Made by a program: the position numbers and the translations under genes. DNA of 64,000 nt, taken from Megalobrama amblycephala (taxonomy: Eukaryota > Chordata > Actinopteri > Cypriniformes > Xenocyprididae). A model generated the notes under the pieces. That model was not told where the DNA came from, did no database searches, and saw nothing but the letters and a program-made list of their open reading frames with translations. Position 1 is the stretch's first letter. Every line of letters starts with the position of its first letter. This document shows, piece after piece, positions 36,320-48,291 of this stretch. Location of the stretch: the NCBI RefSeq assembly GCF_018812025.1, contig NC_063062.1:1035754-1099753 (forward strand), read 5' to 3'.

Positions 36320-36636
36320 ATAATTCAGCACATGAACTACACAGACAGTACTAAAAGTCAGAACAAAAGGCATACTAACTGTACAATTAATCTAACATCA
36401 GCATGATCTGTCAATCAAATATCAGATCACAACTGGTTAGACAAAATTCCTCTCTTTCTGGGGGGCGTGTCTTTGAGAACTGCTGTCTGATTGGCTGCTC
36501 AGGAGTTCCTTGTATTAATGTAGTCCTGTGAGGGAGACCCATTCATCCTGACCTGCGGGATGATGGGAAGGTTCAGGCCCCCCACAGCAGCCTGTCATAG
36601 TGACTGATGGAGAGCAGAGGAAACCCCAAACCTCCC

Positions 36637-36667
<31 letters not shown>

Positions 36668-37478
36668 GACGCCCCAATATGAGCCCAGCGCTCACTAACA
36701 AAGTAATATAGATGACAGAAGGGTTCTTTCTCATCATCATCATCATCAGTGAATTATGTACCTTTAAGTATGCAAAATATAATGCATCCATTTTCTTGCA
36801 ATATGTAAATTAATTATATTATTTAATTTACTTCAAAATTAAAAGTCAGCATGAAACGGAAGCTGTAATAGTCTTTTCTTCCCTATTGTGACGTATATCC
36901 GAGTGAATCGGCCTCTGGAATAAAAGTGCATTCACACCATGTCGTAAAAACGAAATTTCAACTTGTAAAAAGTGTTCACGTCCTACTTGTACCATGTGAC
37001 CACTGCAGTATTCCATAAAAAAATACGAAGTTTTGATTTCATGGTGACTTTAAGGTAGAAACTGAACTTAAGTTTTTAAGTAGGAGGACATTGATGGATC
37101 TTGTGACATCAGATTAATATTGAACTTAATTTAATCATTAAGTGCCTCTTTGTTAAATGTCTTTTTTTGTTCAGGTTTTGAGTCAAACACTTTTAGATCA
37201 AACCCTGTGGTTTTCACTGTAATGTAATGAATGCTGCTCAATAGCGCCAGACCTCAGATTAACACGGCAGTGCTGCCACCATGTGGCTTCTGTTGATCAT
37301 TACACTTTCACACTTCAGTCACGTGTGCACTCTCTGAGAAAAACTTTTTCAACATGAAGATAATTGAGAAGTTACAGCATCTCACAGCACCATTAAAGCA
37401 CTGACATTCATATATGAAAAATACTTTGTATTTTAATATACATTTATATTTTTATTTTTTTGTGCAAAGATGCACACT
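36320..37478. other. Intergenic sequence with GA run, no gene seen
   Basis: Includes a (CAT)n stretch near 36732-36748 and no supported exon. Confidence 0.4.
36637..36663. repeat. (GA)n microsatellite
   Basis: About 13 units. Confidence 0.95.
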
Positions 37479-37750
37479 ACCATTCAAAAGTTTGGGGTTG
37501 GTAAGATTTTAAAATGTTTTTGAAAGAAGTCTATTCTGTTCACCAAGGCTGGATTTATTTGAAAAATAAATAAATAAAAATGGTGAAATATTATTTCAAT
37601 TCTAAGTGAATATATTTTAAAATATAATTTATTTCTGCAATTCAAAGCTGAATTTTCAGCATCATTACTCCAGTCTTATAGTGTCACATGATCCTTCAGA
37701 AATCATTCTGCTGATTTGCTGCTCAAGAAACATTTATGATTATTATACAG
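37479..37750. mobile_element. TTCAAAAGTTTGGGG-family MITE, partial
   Basis: CTACCATTCAAAAGTTTGGG then the family's half up to GCTCAAGAAACATTTATGAT; right half missing. Close to the left end of the Tc1 element. Confidence 0.82.
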
Positions 37751-37909
37751 TTTGTAAAATAAACAAAAATCGTGTTTACAGTAAGCTAATGCACTTAATA
37801 ATGGAAGTCTATGGTGCAAGATATTCATGGACGCATTAAAGTAATAATTTATCTATACAAATGTTTAATTTCAGCAGTATCTAAATCATACTTTTCGTAG
37901 TTCAACATA

Positions 37910-38126
37910 CAAACCCAATTCCAAAAAAGTTGGGACACTGTACAAATTGTGAATAAAAAAGGAATGCAATAATTTATAAATCTCATAAACTTATATTTTA
38001 TTCACAATAGAATATAGATAACATATCAAATGTTGAAAGTGAGACATTTTGAAATGTCATGCCAAATATTGGCTCATTTTGGATTTCATGAGAGCTACAC
38101 ATTCCAAAAAAGTTGGGACAGGTAGC
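37910..38126 (+). repeat. Left inverted repeat of the Tc1 element (IR/DR)
   Basis: Outer motif TTCCAAAAAAGTTGGGACAC at the tip and an inner direct copy ATTCCAAAAAAGTTGGGACA at 38101-38120. It pairs with 39290-39494 over most of its length, with small insertions and deletions. Confidence 0.85.
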
Positions 38127-38261
38127 AATAAGAGGCCGGAAAAGTTAAATGTACATATAAGGAACAGCTGGAGGACCAATTTGCAACTTATTAGGTCAAT
38201 TGGCAACATGATTGGGTATAAAAAGAGCCTCTCAGAGTGGCAGTGTCTCTCAGAAGTCAAG

Positions 38262-39263
38262 ATGGGCAGAGGATCGCCAATTCCCCCAATGCTGCGGCCA
38301 AAAATAGTGGAGCAATATCAGAAAGGAGTTTCTCAGAGAAAAATTGCAAAGAGTTTGAAGTTATCATCATCTACAGTGCATAATATCATCCAAAGATTCA
38401 GAGAATCTGGAACAATCTCTGTGCGTAAGGGTCAAGGCCGGAAAACCATACTGGATGCCCGTGATCTTCGGGCCCTTAGACGGCACTGCATCACATACAG
38501 GAATGCTACTGTAATGGAAATCACAACATGGGCTCAGGAATACTTCCAGAAAACATTGTCGGTGAACACAATCCACCGTGCCATTCGCCGTTGCTGGCTA
38601 AAACTCTATAGGTCAAAAAAGAAGCCATATCTAAACATGATCCAGAAGCGCAGGCGTTTTCTCTGGGCCAAGGCTCATTTAAAATGGACTGTGGCAAAGT
38701 GGAAAACTGTTCTGTGGTCAGACGAATCAAAATTTGAAGTTCTTTTTGGAAAACTGGGACGCCATGTCATCCGGACTAAAGAGGACAAGGACAACCCAAG
38801 TTGTTATCAGCGCTCAGTTCAGAAGCCTGCATCTCTGATGGTATGGGGTTGCATGAGTGCGTGTGGCATGGGCAGCTTACACATCTGGAAAGGCACCATC
38901 AATGCTGAAAGGTATATCCAAGTTCTAGAACAACATATGCTCCCATCCAGACGTCGTCTCTTTCAGGGAAGACCTTGCATTTTCCAACATGACAATGCCA
39001 GACCACATACTGCATCAATTACAACATCATGGCTGTGTAGAAGAAGGATCCGGGTACTGAAATGACCAGCCTGCAGTCCAGATCTTTCACCCATAGAAAA
39101 CATTTGGCGCATCATAAAGAGGAAGATGCGACAAAGAAGACCTAAGACAGTTGAGCAACTAGAAGCCTGTATTAGACAAGAATGGGACAACATTCCTATT
39201 CCTAAACTTGAGCAACTTGTCTCCTCAGTCCCCAGACGTTTGCAGACTGTTATAAAAGAATAG
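38262..39263 (+). pseudogene. Tc1-like DD34E transposase gene with one nonsense codon
   Basis: From ATG at 38262 (MGRGSPIPPMLRPKIVEQYQ) the frame encodes an N-terminal paired-type helix-turn-helix (about residues 10-50), a basic GQGRK hinge (about 58-61), a second DNA-binding region, and the catalytic domain. The first catalytic Asp is in LWSDESKF (D154) and the second in FQHDNARPHT (D244). Codon 268 is TGA (39063-39065) where the family normally has Trp (WPACSPDLSP). The same frame then continues without any shift through SPDLSPIENIW, whose Glu279 gives exactly 34 residues between D244 and E, and ends at TAG 39261-39263. Full length would be 333 codons, normal for Tc1. As it stands the product ends before the third catalytic residue and should be inactive. 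An in-frame ATG at 38049 exists, but its product would start with inverted-repeat sequence, so I chose 38262. Confidence 0.93.
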
Positions 39264-39289
39264 GGGATGCCACACAGTGGTAAACATGG

Positions 39290-39494
39290 CCTTGTCTCAA
39301 CTTTTTTGAGATGTGTTAATGCCATGAAATTTAAAATCAACTTATTTTTCCCTTAAAATGATACATGTTCTCAGTTTAAACATTTGATATGTCATCTATG
39401 TTGTATTCTGAATAAAATACTGAAACTTGAAACAATGCATTCTTTTTTTATTCACAATTTATACAGTGTCCCAACTTTTTTGGAATCGGGTTTG
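39290..39494 (-). repeat. Right inverted repeat of the Tc1 element (IR/DR)
   Basis: Outer motif GTGTCCCAACTTTTTTGGAA at the tip and an inner diverged copy TCTCAACTTTTTTGAGA near 39297. The shared core CATATCAAATGTT in inverted orientation confirms pairing with the left arm. Confidence 0.85.
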
Positions 39495-39496
39495 TA

Positions 39497-40218
39497 TCTT
39501 TTCATATATTTTCTCCATCTAAACAGTCTCTATTAGCCTGTTTAAATAGTGTACTCTATGTTAATGTTTTTTTTATGGAGCTAAAGCATTTATTCAGATT
39601 TTAAAAAAACATTTATCTCACAATTCCGAGTTGATATGTCACAACTCTGAAGAAAATATGAAAAAAAAGTCAGAAATGTGAGAAGAAGTTGCAATTAGTC
39701 TACCTTCTTCATTCAGAAACAGGCTTTATATTATTAGACCGTTTTTCAGCAGGTCCTTCGTCAAAGCTCTGAAATTCAGTCAGACGGGAATGTCACCCTG
39801 GTATCATAAAATATCTAATAAATTGTTTGAAAACGGAGAGTAAATAATCTAATTAAATATATTCTCAGCTGACGGTGTGTTTACTGTGAAGACTCGTTCA
39901 TATGCGAGACGCATGTCTGTGTCCTCAGGATCTGATGTGATTTACTTACAGATTCACATTACGAGACACAAGATCATTTGAAGCAGCTGCTGTAAAATCA
40001 GTCAGTGTGTGTGTCTGTAAAACCTCATCCAACATGATTTAGTGTTTCCACAGGGATTTACAGAGAGATGATTGACCTTTAAACAGCATGAAACGACATT
40101 CATGTAAAAGTGACACAGAATTCTCAGTGACAATAAGAGAGAGAGAGAGAAACACTTAATGGATGGGACTTCAGTTTATCCTGATTGTAAAAGTAAGTAA
40201 AATTGATGCATAGTGAGG
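39497..40218. other. Intergenic sequence between Tc1 and the 51-bp-array element
   Basis: Nothing beyond a short GAGAGA run near 40137; no supported frame. Confidence 0.4.
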
Positions 40219-40527
40219 TTAAAGGGTTAGTTCGCCCAAAAAATGAAAATTCTGTCATCATTTACTCACCCTCATATCGTTCTTGAACAGGTAGGACTTT
40301 CGCTCATCTTCAGAGCACAAATGAAGATCTTTTTAATGAAATCTGAGCGATGGTCATAAAACTAGTCCATTTGAATCAAGCAGTTTAGTCCAAACTTTCT
40401 GAAGAGACTTGATTGCTTTATATGATGAACAGATTGAATTTAGGCTTTTATTCACATATAAACATTGATCAGCGAACATTAACAGAAACTCAACTGAACC
40501 TGCTTGATGCACGAGAAAAAAAAAAAA
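40219..40527 (+). mobile_element. Left arm of a palindromic DNA element hosting the 51-bp array
   Basis: Starts with TTAAAGGGTTAGTTCGCCCA and continues AAAATTCTGTCATCATTTAC, a terminal sequence common in cyprinid palindromic MITEs. It contains at 40428-40466 a 39-bp segment (core GAATTTAGGCTTTTATTCAC) that recurs perfectly inverted at 46558-46596. The inner part, near CTGAACCTGCTTGATGCACG, resembles the repeat unit that follows. Confidence 0.75.
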
Positions 40528-43500
40528 CTCTTGCAGAAGCTCAAACATGCTGCGTAACACGAGAATGAACCTCACTGGTTCTTGAGGAAGCTCAAACGTG
40601 CTGCGTAACACCAGAATGAACCTCATTGGTTCTTGAGGAAGCTCAAACGTGCTGCGTAACATGAGAATGAACCTCATTGGTTCTTGAGGAAGCTCAAACG
40701 TGCTGCATAGCACCAGAATGAACCTCATTGGTTCTTGAGGAAGCTCAAACGTGCTGCGTAACACGAGAATGAACCTCATTGGTTCTTGTTGAAGCTCAAA
40801 CGTGCTGCGTAACACCAGAATGAACCTCATCAGTTCTTGAGGAAGCTCAAACGTGCTGCGTAACACGAGAATGAACCTCATCAGTTCTTGAGGAAGCTCA
40901 AACGTGCTGCGTAACACCAGAATGAACCTCATTGGCTCTTGAGGAAGCTCAAACGTGCTGCGTAACACCAGAATGAACCTCATTGGTTCTTGAGGAAGCT
41001 CAAACGTGCTGCGTAACATGAGAATGAACCTCATTGGATCTTGATGAAGCCCAAACGTGCTGTGTAACACCAGAATGAACCTCGATGGTTCTTGAGGAAG
41101 CTCAAACGTGCTGCGTAACATGAGAATGAACCTCATTGGATCTTGATGAAGCCCAAACGTGCTGTGTAACACCAGAATGAACCTCATTGGTTCTTGCTGA
41201 AGCTCAAACATGCTGCGTAACACCAGAATGAACCTCATTGGCTCTTGCGGAAGCTCAAACGTGCTGCGTAACACGAGAATGAACCTCATTGGTTCTTGAG
41301 GAAGCTCAAACGTGCTGCGTAACACCAGAATGAACCTCATTGGCTCTTGAGGAAGCTCAAACGTGCTGCGTAACACCAGAATGAACCTCATTGGTTCTTG
41401 AGGAAGCTCAAACGTGCTGCGTAACATGAGAATGAACCTCATTGGATCTTGATGAAGCCCAAACGTGCTGTGTAACACCAGAATGAACCTCGATGCTTCT
41501 TGAGGAAGCTCAAACGTGCTGCGTAACATGAGAATGAACCTCATTGGATCTTGATGAAGCCCAAACGTGCTGTGTAACACCAGAATGAACCTCATTGGTT
41601 CTTGCTGAAGCTCAAACATGCTGCGTAACACCAGAATGAACCTCATTGGCTCTTGCGGAAGCTCAAACGTGCTGCGTAACACGAGAATGAACCTCATTTG
41701 TTCTTGCGGAAGCTCAAACGTGCTGCGTAACACCAGAATGAACCTCATTGGTTCTTGCGGAAGCTCAAACGTGCTGCGTGACACCAGAATGAACCTCACT
41801 GGTCCTTGCTGAAGCTCAAACGTGCTGCGTAACACGAGAATGAACCTCATTGGTTCTTGAGGAAGCTCAAACGTGCTGCGTAATACAAGAATGAACCTAA
41901 CTGGATCTTGAAGAAGCTCAAACGTGCTGCGTAACACCAGAATGAACCTCACTGGTTCTTGCTGAAGCTCAAACGTGCTGCGTAACACCAGAATGAACCT
42001 CATTGGTTCTTGCTGAAGCTCAAACGTGCTGCGTAACACGAGAATGAACCTCACTGGATCTTGAGGAAGCTCAAACGTGCTGCGTAACACCAGAATGAAC
42101 CTCACTGGTTCTTGCTGAAGCTCAAACATGCTGCGTAACACCAGAATGAACCTCATTGGTTCTTGCTGAAGCTCAAACGTGCTGCGTAACACGAGAATGA
42201 ACCTCACTGGATCTTGAGGAAGCTCAAACGTGCTGCATAACACCAGAATGAACCTCATTGGTTCTTGCGGAAGCTCAAACGTGCTGCGTAACACCAGAAT
42301 GAACCTCATTGGTTCTTGCTGAAGCTCAAACGTACTGCGTAACATGAGAAAGAACCTCATTGGTTCTTGCGGAAGCTCAAACGTGCTGCGTAACACCAGA
42401 ATGAACCTCACTGGTTCTTGCTGAAGCTCAAACGTGCTGCGTAACACCAGAATGAACCTCATTGGTTCTTGCTGAAGCTCAAACGTGCTGCGTAACACGA
42501 GAATGAACCTCACTGGATCTTGAGGAAGCTCAAACGTGCTGCGTAACACGAGAATGAACCTCACTGGTTCTTGCTGAAGCTCAAACGTGCTGCGTAACAC
42601 CAGAATGAACCTCATTGGTCCTTGTTGAAGCTCAAACGTGCTGCGTAACACGAGAATGAACCTCATTGGTTCTTGAGGAAGCTCAAACGTGCTGCGTAAT
42701 ACAATAATGAACCTCACTGGATCTTGAGGAAGCTCAAACGTGCTGCGTAACACCAGAATGAACCTCATTGGTTCTTGCTGAAGCTCAAACGTGCTGCGTA
42801 ACACCAGAATGAACCTCATTGGTTCTTGCTGAAGCTCAAACGTGCTGCGTAACACCAGAATGAACCTCATTGGCTCTTGAGGAAGCTCAAACGTGCTGCG
42901 TAACACCAGAATGAACCTCATTGGCTCTTGCGGAAGCTCAAACGTGCTGCGTAACACGAGAATGAACCTCATTGGTTCTTGAGGAAGCTCAAACGTGCTG
43001 CGTAACACCAGAATGAACCTCATTGGCTCTTGAGGAAGCTCAAACGTGCTGCGTAACACCAGAATGAACCTCATTGGTTCTTGAGGAAGCTCAAACGTGC
43101 TGCGTAACATGAGAATGAACCTCATTGGATCTTGATGAAGCCCAAACGTGCTGTGTAACACCAGAATGAACCTCGATGCTTCTTGAGGAAGCTCAAACGT
43201 GCTGCGTAACATGAGAATGAACCTCATTGGATCTTGATGAAGCCCAAACGTGCTGTGTAACACCAGAATGAACCTCATTGGTTCTTGCTGAAGCTCAAAC
43301 ATGCTGCGTAACACCAGAATGAACCTCATTGGCTCTTGCGGAAGCTCAAACGTGCTGCGTAACACGAGAATGAACCTCATTTGTGCTTGCGGAAGCTCAA
43401 ACGTGCTGCGTAACACCAGAATGAACCTCATTGGTTCTTGCGGAAGCTCAAACGTGCTGCGTGACACCAGAATGAACCTCACTGGTCCTTGCTGAAGCTC

Positions 43501-46498
43501 AAACGTGCTGCGTAACACGAGAATGAACCTCATTGGTTCTTGAGGAAGCTCAAACGTGCTGCGTAATACAAGAATGAACCTAACTGGATCTTGAAGAAGC
43601 TCAAACGTGCTGCGTAACACCAGAATGAACCTCACTGGTTCTTGCTGAAGCTCAAACGTGCTGCGTAACACCAGAATGAACCTCATTGGTTCTTGCTGAA
43701 GCTCAAACGTGCTGCGTAACACGAGAATGAACCTCACTGGATCTTGAGGAAGCTCAAACGTGCTGCGTAACACCAGAATGAACCTCACTGGTTCTTGCTG
43801 AAGCTCAAACATGCTGCGTAACACCAGAATGAACCTCATTGGTTCTTGCTGAAGCTCAAACGTGCTGCGTAACACGAGAATGAACCTCACTGGATCTTGA
43901 GGAAGCTCAAACGTGCTGCGTAACACCAGAATGAACCTCATTGGTTCTTGCGGAAGCTCAAACGTGCTGCGTAACACCAGAATGAACCTCATTGGTTCTT
44001 GCTGAAGCTCAAACGTACTGCGTAACATGAGAATGAACCTCATTGGTTCTTGCGGAAGCTCAAACGTGCTGCGTAACACCAGAATGAACCTCACTGGTTC
44101 TTGCTGAAGCTCAAACGTGCTGCGTAACACCAGAATGAACCTCATTGGTTCTTGCTGAAGCTCAAACGTGCTGCGTAACACGAGAATGAACCTCACTGGA
44201 TCTTGAGGAAGCTCAAACGTGCTGCGTAACACGAGAATGAACCTCACTGGTTCTTGCTGAAGCTCAAACGTGCTGCGTAACACCAGAATGAACCTCATTG
44301 GTCCTTGCTGAAGCTCAAACGTGCTGCGTAACACGAGAATGAACCTCATTGGTTCTTGAGGAAGCTCAAACGTGCTGCATAATACAATAATGAACCTCAC
44401 TGGATCTTGAGGAAGCTCAAACGTGCTGCGTAACACCAGAATGAACCTCATTGGTTCTTGCTGAAGCTCAAACGTGCTGCGTAACACCAGAATGAACCTC
44501 ATTGGTTCTTGCTGAAGTTCAAACGTGCTGCGTAACACCAGAATGAACCTCACTGGATCTTGAGGAAGCTCAAACGTGCTGCGTAACACCAGAATGAACC
44601 TCACTGGTTCTTGCTGAAGCTCAAACATGCTGCGTAACACCAGAATGAACCTCATTGGTTCTTGCTGATGCTCAAACGTGCTGCGTAACACGAGAATGAA
44701 CCTCACTGGATCTTGAGGAAGCTCAAACGTGCTGCGTAACACCAGAATGAACCTCACTGGTTCTTGCTGAAGCTCAAACGTGCTGCGTAACACCAGAATG
44801 AACCTCATTGGTTCTTGCTGATGCTCAAACGTGCTGCGTAACACGAGAATGAACCTCACTGGATCTTGAGGAAGCTCAAACGTGCTGCGTAACACCAGAA
44901 TGAACCTCATTGGTTCTTGCTGATGCTCAAACGTGCTGCGTAACACGAGAATGAACCTCACTGGATCTTGAGGAAGCTCAAACGTGCTGCGTAACACCAG
45001 AATGAACCTCACTGGTTCTTGCTGAAGCTCAAACGTGCTGCGTAACACCAGAATGAACCTCACTGGTTCTTGCTGAAGCTCAAACATGCTGCGTAACACC
45101 AGAATGAACCTCATTGGTTCTTGCTGAAGCTCAAACGTGCTGCGTAACACGAGAATGAACCTCACTGGATCTTGAGGAAGCTCAAACGTGCTGCGTAACA
45201 CCAGAATGAACCTCATTGGTTCTTGCGGAAGCTCAAACGTGCTGCGTAACACCAGAATGAACCTCATTGGTTCTTGCTGAAGCTCAAACGTACTGCGTAA
45301 CATGAGAATGAACCTCATTGGTTCTTGAGGAAGCTCAAACGTGCTGCGTAATACAATAATGAACCTCACTGGATCTTGAGGAAGCTCAAACGTGCTGCGT
45401 AACACCAGAATGAACCTCACTGGTTCTTGCTGAAGCTCAAACGTGCTGCGTAACACCAGAATGAACCTCATTGGTTCTTGCTGAAGCTCAAACGTGCTGC
45501 GTAACACGAGAATGAACCTCACTGGATCTTGAGGAAGCTCAAACGTGCTGCGTAACACGAGAATGAACCTCACTGGTTCTTGCTGAAGCTCAAACGTGCT
45601 GCGTAACACCAGAATGAACCTCATTGGTCCTTGCTGAAGCTCAAACGTGCTGCGTAACACGAGAATGAACCTCATTGGTTCTTGAGGAAGCTCAAACGTG
45701 CTGCGTAATACAATAATGAACCTCACTGGATCTTGAGGAAGCTCAAACGTGCTGCGTAACACCAGAATGAACCTCATTGGTTCTTGCTGAAGCTCAAACG
45801 TGCTGCGTAACACCAGAATGAACCTCATTGGTTCTTGCTGAAGCTCAAACGTGCTGCGTAACACCAGAATGAACCTCACTGGATCTTGAGGAAGCTCAAA
45901 CGTGCTGCGTAACACCAGAATGAACCTCACTGGTTCTTGCTGAAGCTCAAACATGCTGCGTAACACCAGAATGAACCTCATTGGTTCTTGCTGATGCTCA
46001 AACGTGCTGCGTAACACGAGAATGAACCTCACTGGATCTTGAGGAAGCTCAAACGTGCTGCGTAACACCAGAATGAACCTCACTGGTTCTTGCTGAAGCT
46101 CAAACATGCTGCGTAACACCAGAATGAACCTCATTGGTTCTTGCTGATGCTCAAACGTGCTGCGTAACACGAGAATGAACCTCACTGGATCTTGAGGAAG
46201 CTCAAACGTGCTGCGTAACACCAGAATGAACCTCATTGGTTCTTGCTGATGCTCAAACGTGCTGCGTAACACGAGAATGAACCTCACTGGATCTTGAGGA
46301 AGCTCAAATGTGCTGCGTAACACCAGAATGAACCTCATTGGTTCTTGCTGATGCTCAAACGTGCTGCGTAACACGAGAATGAACCTCACTGGATCTTGAG
46401 GAAGCTCAAACGTGCTGCGTAACACCAGAATGAACCTCACTGGTTCTTGCTGAAGCTCAAACGTGCTGCGTAACACCAGAATGAACCTCATTGGTTCT
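40528..46498. repeat. Giant 51-bp minisatellite, about 117 units, all in register
   Basis: About 5.97 kb of head-to-tail 51-bp units (plus-strand motifs GAAGCTCAAACGTGCTGCG, AACAC(C/G)AGAATGAACCTCA and TTGGTTCTTG). No unit has an insertion or deletion that breaks the register. Variation is confined to a handful of positions. On the minus strand the unit reads as 17 residues, RFILVLRSTFELPQEPM, giving an uninterrupted 2045-codon frame (46491-40354) that runs out into the left arm for about 57 residues. Variants switch Q/P/H/L, E/D and V/M freely, so there is no sign of protein constraint. A 33-unit (1683-bp) block is duplicated (see findings). Confidence 0.97.
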
Positions 46499-46596
46499 CA
46501 CACGTCAATCGAACATGCTTGAGCTTCCATTTCCCACAACTGATGTGTGAGTTGATGAATGTTTATATGTGAATAAAAGCCTAAATTCAATCTGTT
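46499..46596 (-). mobile_element. Right arm remnant of the palindromic element hosting the 51-bp array
   Basis: Ends with the exact reverse complement (39/39) of 40428-40466. Between the array and this arm, CATGCTTGAGCTTCC is similar in inverted form to the left arm and to the repeat unit. The outer terminal part (TTAGTTCGCCC end) is missing, so the right arm is truncated. Confidence 0.75.
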
Positions 46597-47635
46597 ATTA
46601 AGACGCCCTCTATCACCTTTTTGATAATACACATTATTCAATATAAACATATATCAATATAAATGTGTCTATTTACGAGATAATGTGGATTTGTTTGGAC
46701 GTGGTTTGCAACACTTACGGCAGATCTTGATGTGCTGGTTTCTTGTACAGTACGTCTCCTGATGTTCACTGTTCACAAAAAGACTTTTATGCCAAGACAC
46801 ATGAAAAAGACAAAAAAGGCCAAAGACAAAATATTTATTCACTGTCAGTCTGCGACTGCAGCTCTTCCTGAAACACTGGCAGTGTCAAATAAGGCAAAGG
46901 GCTTATAGATCATATGGATTTGTACAGTTTTGCACCAACAACAGTTATACATTCACCAGTTACTGTATGTGTGATATCATATAGATCTATATATATATTT
47001 ATAAACATATTCCTAAAGAAGTGTGAGGGACGCAGGTGACAGAAGAAACACTCACGGTTATAAAGCTGATTCAGTCTTTACTGTGAAACACACCATCTCA
47101 CGTCTTCATGACATAAATCTACTCTCTGTGATCTCTAATAAAATAAAATAAAATAAAAATATATTATGCTCATCATATATAGCTCTTAAACTGTGAGTTT
47201 TGCATTGGATAAATAAAATCTGTTCAGTTCAGTAGTCATTTAATATGCTGTGTATGCAAATAAACTCACTTAGGTCACATACAAGACATCAGCGTAGTGT
47301 TAGAAACACACGCGCACGCACACACACATGCATCCTTGTGTTAGTCTAATAAACATCATTTTTAGGATCTAGTGCACACACATCGAGCGATCGTTTCGTA
47401 CTCACACACCCAACAGACAGTCAGTGACTTCAGAGATGAATTTGCACAAAAGCATCGATCACATCTAAAGCCGTTTTACAAATACATAGAAAAATATAAT
47501 CCTCTGAATGCCCTTTTTACAATTATAGATAGATTATAGATTTATCTGAAAATATCAGTGTAGTTAGTGGTGGAGGATTGAGTGTGTTTGCTAAAGAGAA
47601 GTGAGTGAACTTCTTAACATATACAGTATATAGTA

Positions 47636-48080
47636 GGAGTAAACTTGCTAAAAATACCATGGTATATGATCATGTCAGATGGTACTGTATGATTACTATA
47701 TTCATGTACTATAGTATTTATATAGTAGGCTATACTTCAAAATATAACTTCATGGTAGTGTTCAAAAAATGCGGTATTACCATATACTATGTGGTATTTA
47801 CAAAAAGTACCATGCTCATGTAATACTATGGTATTCTTGTAGTACTATGTAAATACCATGGTACATGAATAGCACTCCTACATACCACTTACAAAAATGT
47901 ACCATGGTATATGTACTGTGCCATTGCAGTATTCTTGAAAGTACCCTGAAATATTATAGTAGATGAAGTTTACTACCATGGTATATTTTTTAAAAATACC
48001 ATAGTGTTACCATGTGATACCTTCACTGCACCATTGTGCAGTACTTTTTTTCGTTGGAAATAATACCTTTCTAACATAGT
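47636..48080. repeat. ACCATGGTAT-rich repeat
   Basis: TACCATGGTA-type palindromes recur near 47657, 47857, 47901 and 47976 with variants such as TACCATAGTA. No frame. Confidence 0.65.
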
Positions 48081-48291
48081 AATACCATAGTATTTTTATC
48101 TCACATGTTGCTCATTTCTACATTTATGATATAAATACAGTCTTCTGAACAATGTAGCGTAACAGGTGACAAAGCAACAAGTTTAAACACCTAAACGGAG
48201 ATATTTGGTCAATTACTTGGTTTCTACTTGTGATGTCATGCTGGATAGCCCCGCCCACAGTGACATCTCATTGGTCTAAAATCCCACCTCA

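Larger units (their letters stand above)
37910..39494 (+). mobile_element. Tc1/mariner transposon, near-complete, TA target site
   Basis: A 1585-bp element bounded by inverted ends that begin CAAACCCAATTCC and end GGAATCGGGTTTG, flanked on both sides by TA. The inverted arms run about 200 bp, and the AAAAAAGTTGGGACA motif recurs inside each arm (38105 on the left; a diverged copy near 39300 on the right). This is the IR/DR layout of Tc1-like fish transposons. Outer ends differ at only a few positions, which suggests a fairly young copy. It lies between kctd15 and chst8. Confidence 0.95.

Noticed and set aside
38049..38261. 71-codon upstream extension of the Tc1 transposase
   Set aside because: It is translated inverted-repeat sequence; Tc1 transposases start at the MGRG-like Met and the length from 38262 fits the family.
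40354..46491. 2045-codon open frame as a real protein gene
   Set aside because: It is a by-product of a 51-bp repeat with no stop in one frame. Missense variation among units is unconstrained, there is no promoter or splice evidence, and the tail reads into transposon arm sequence.
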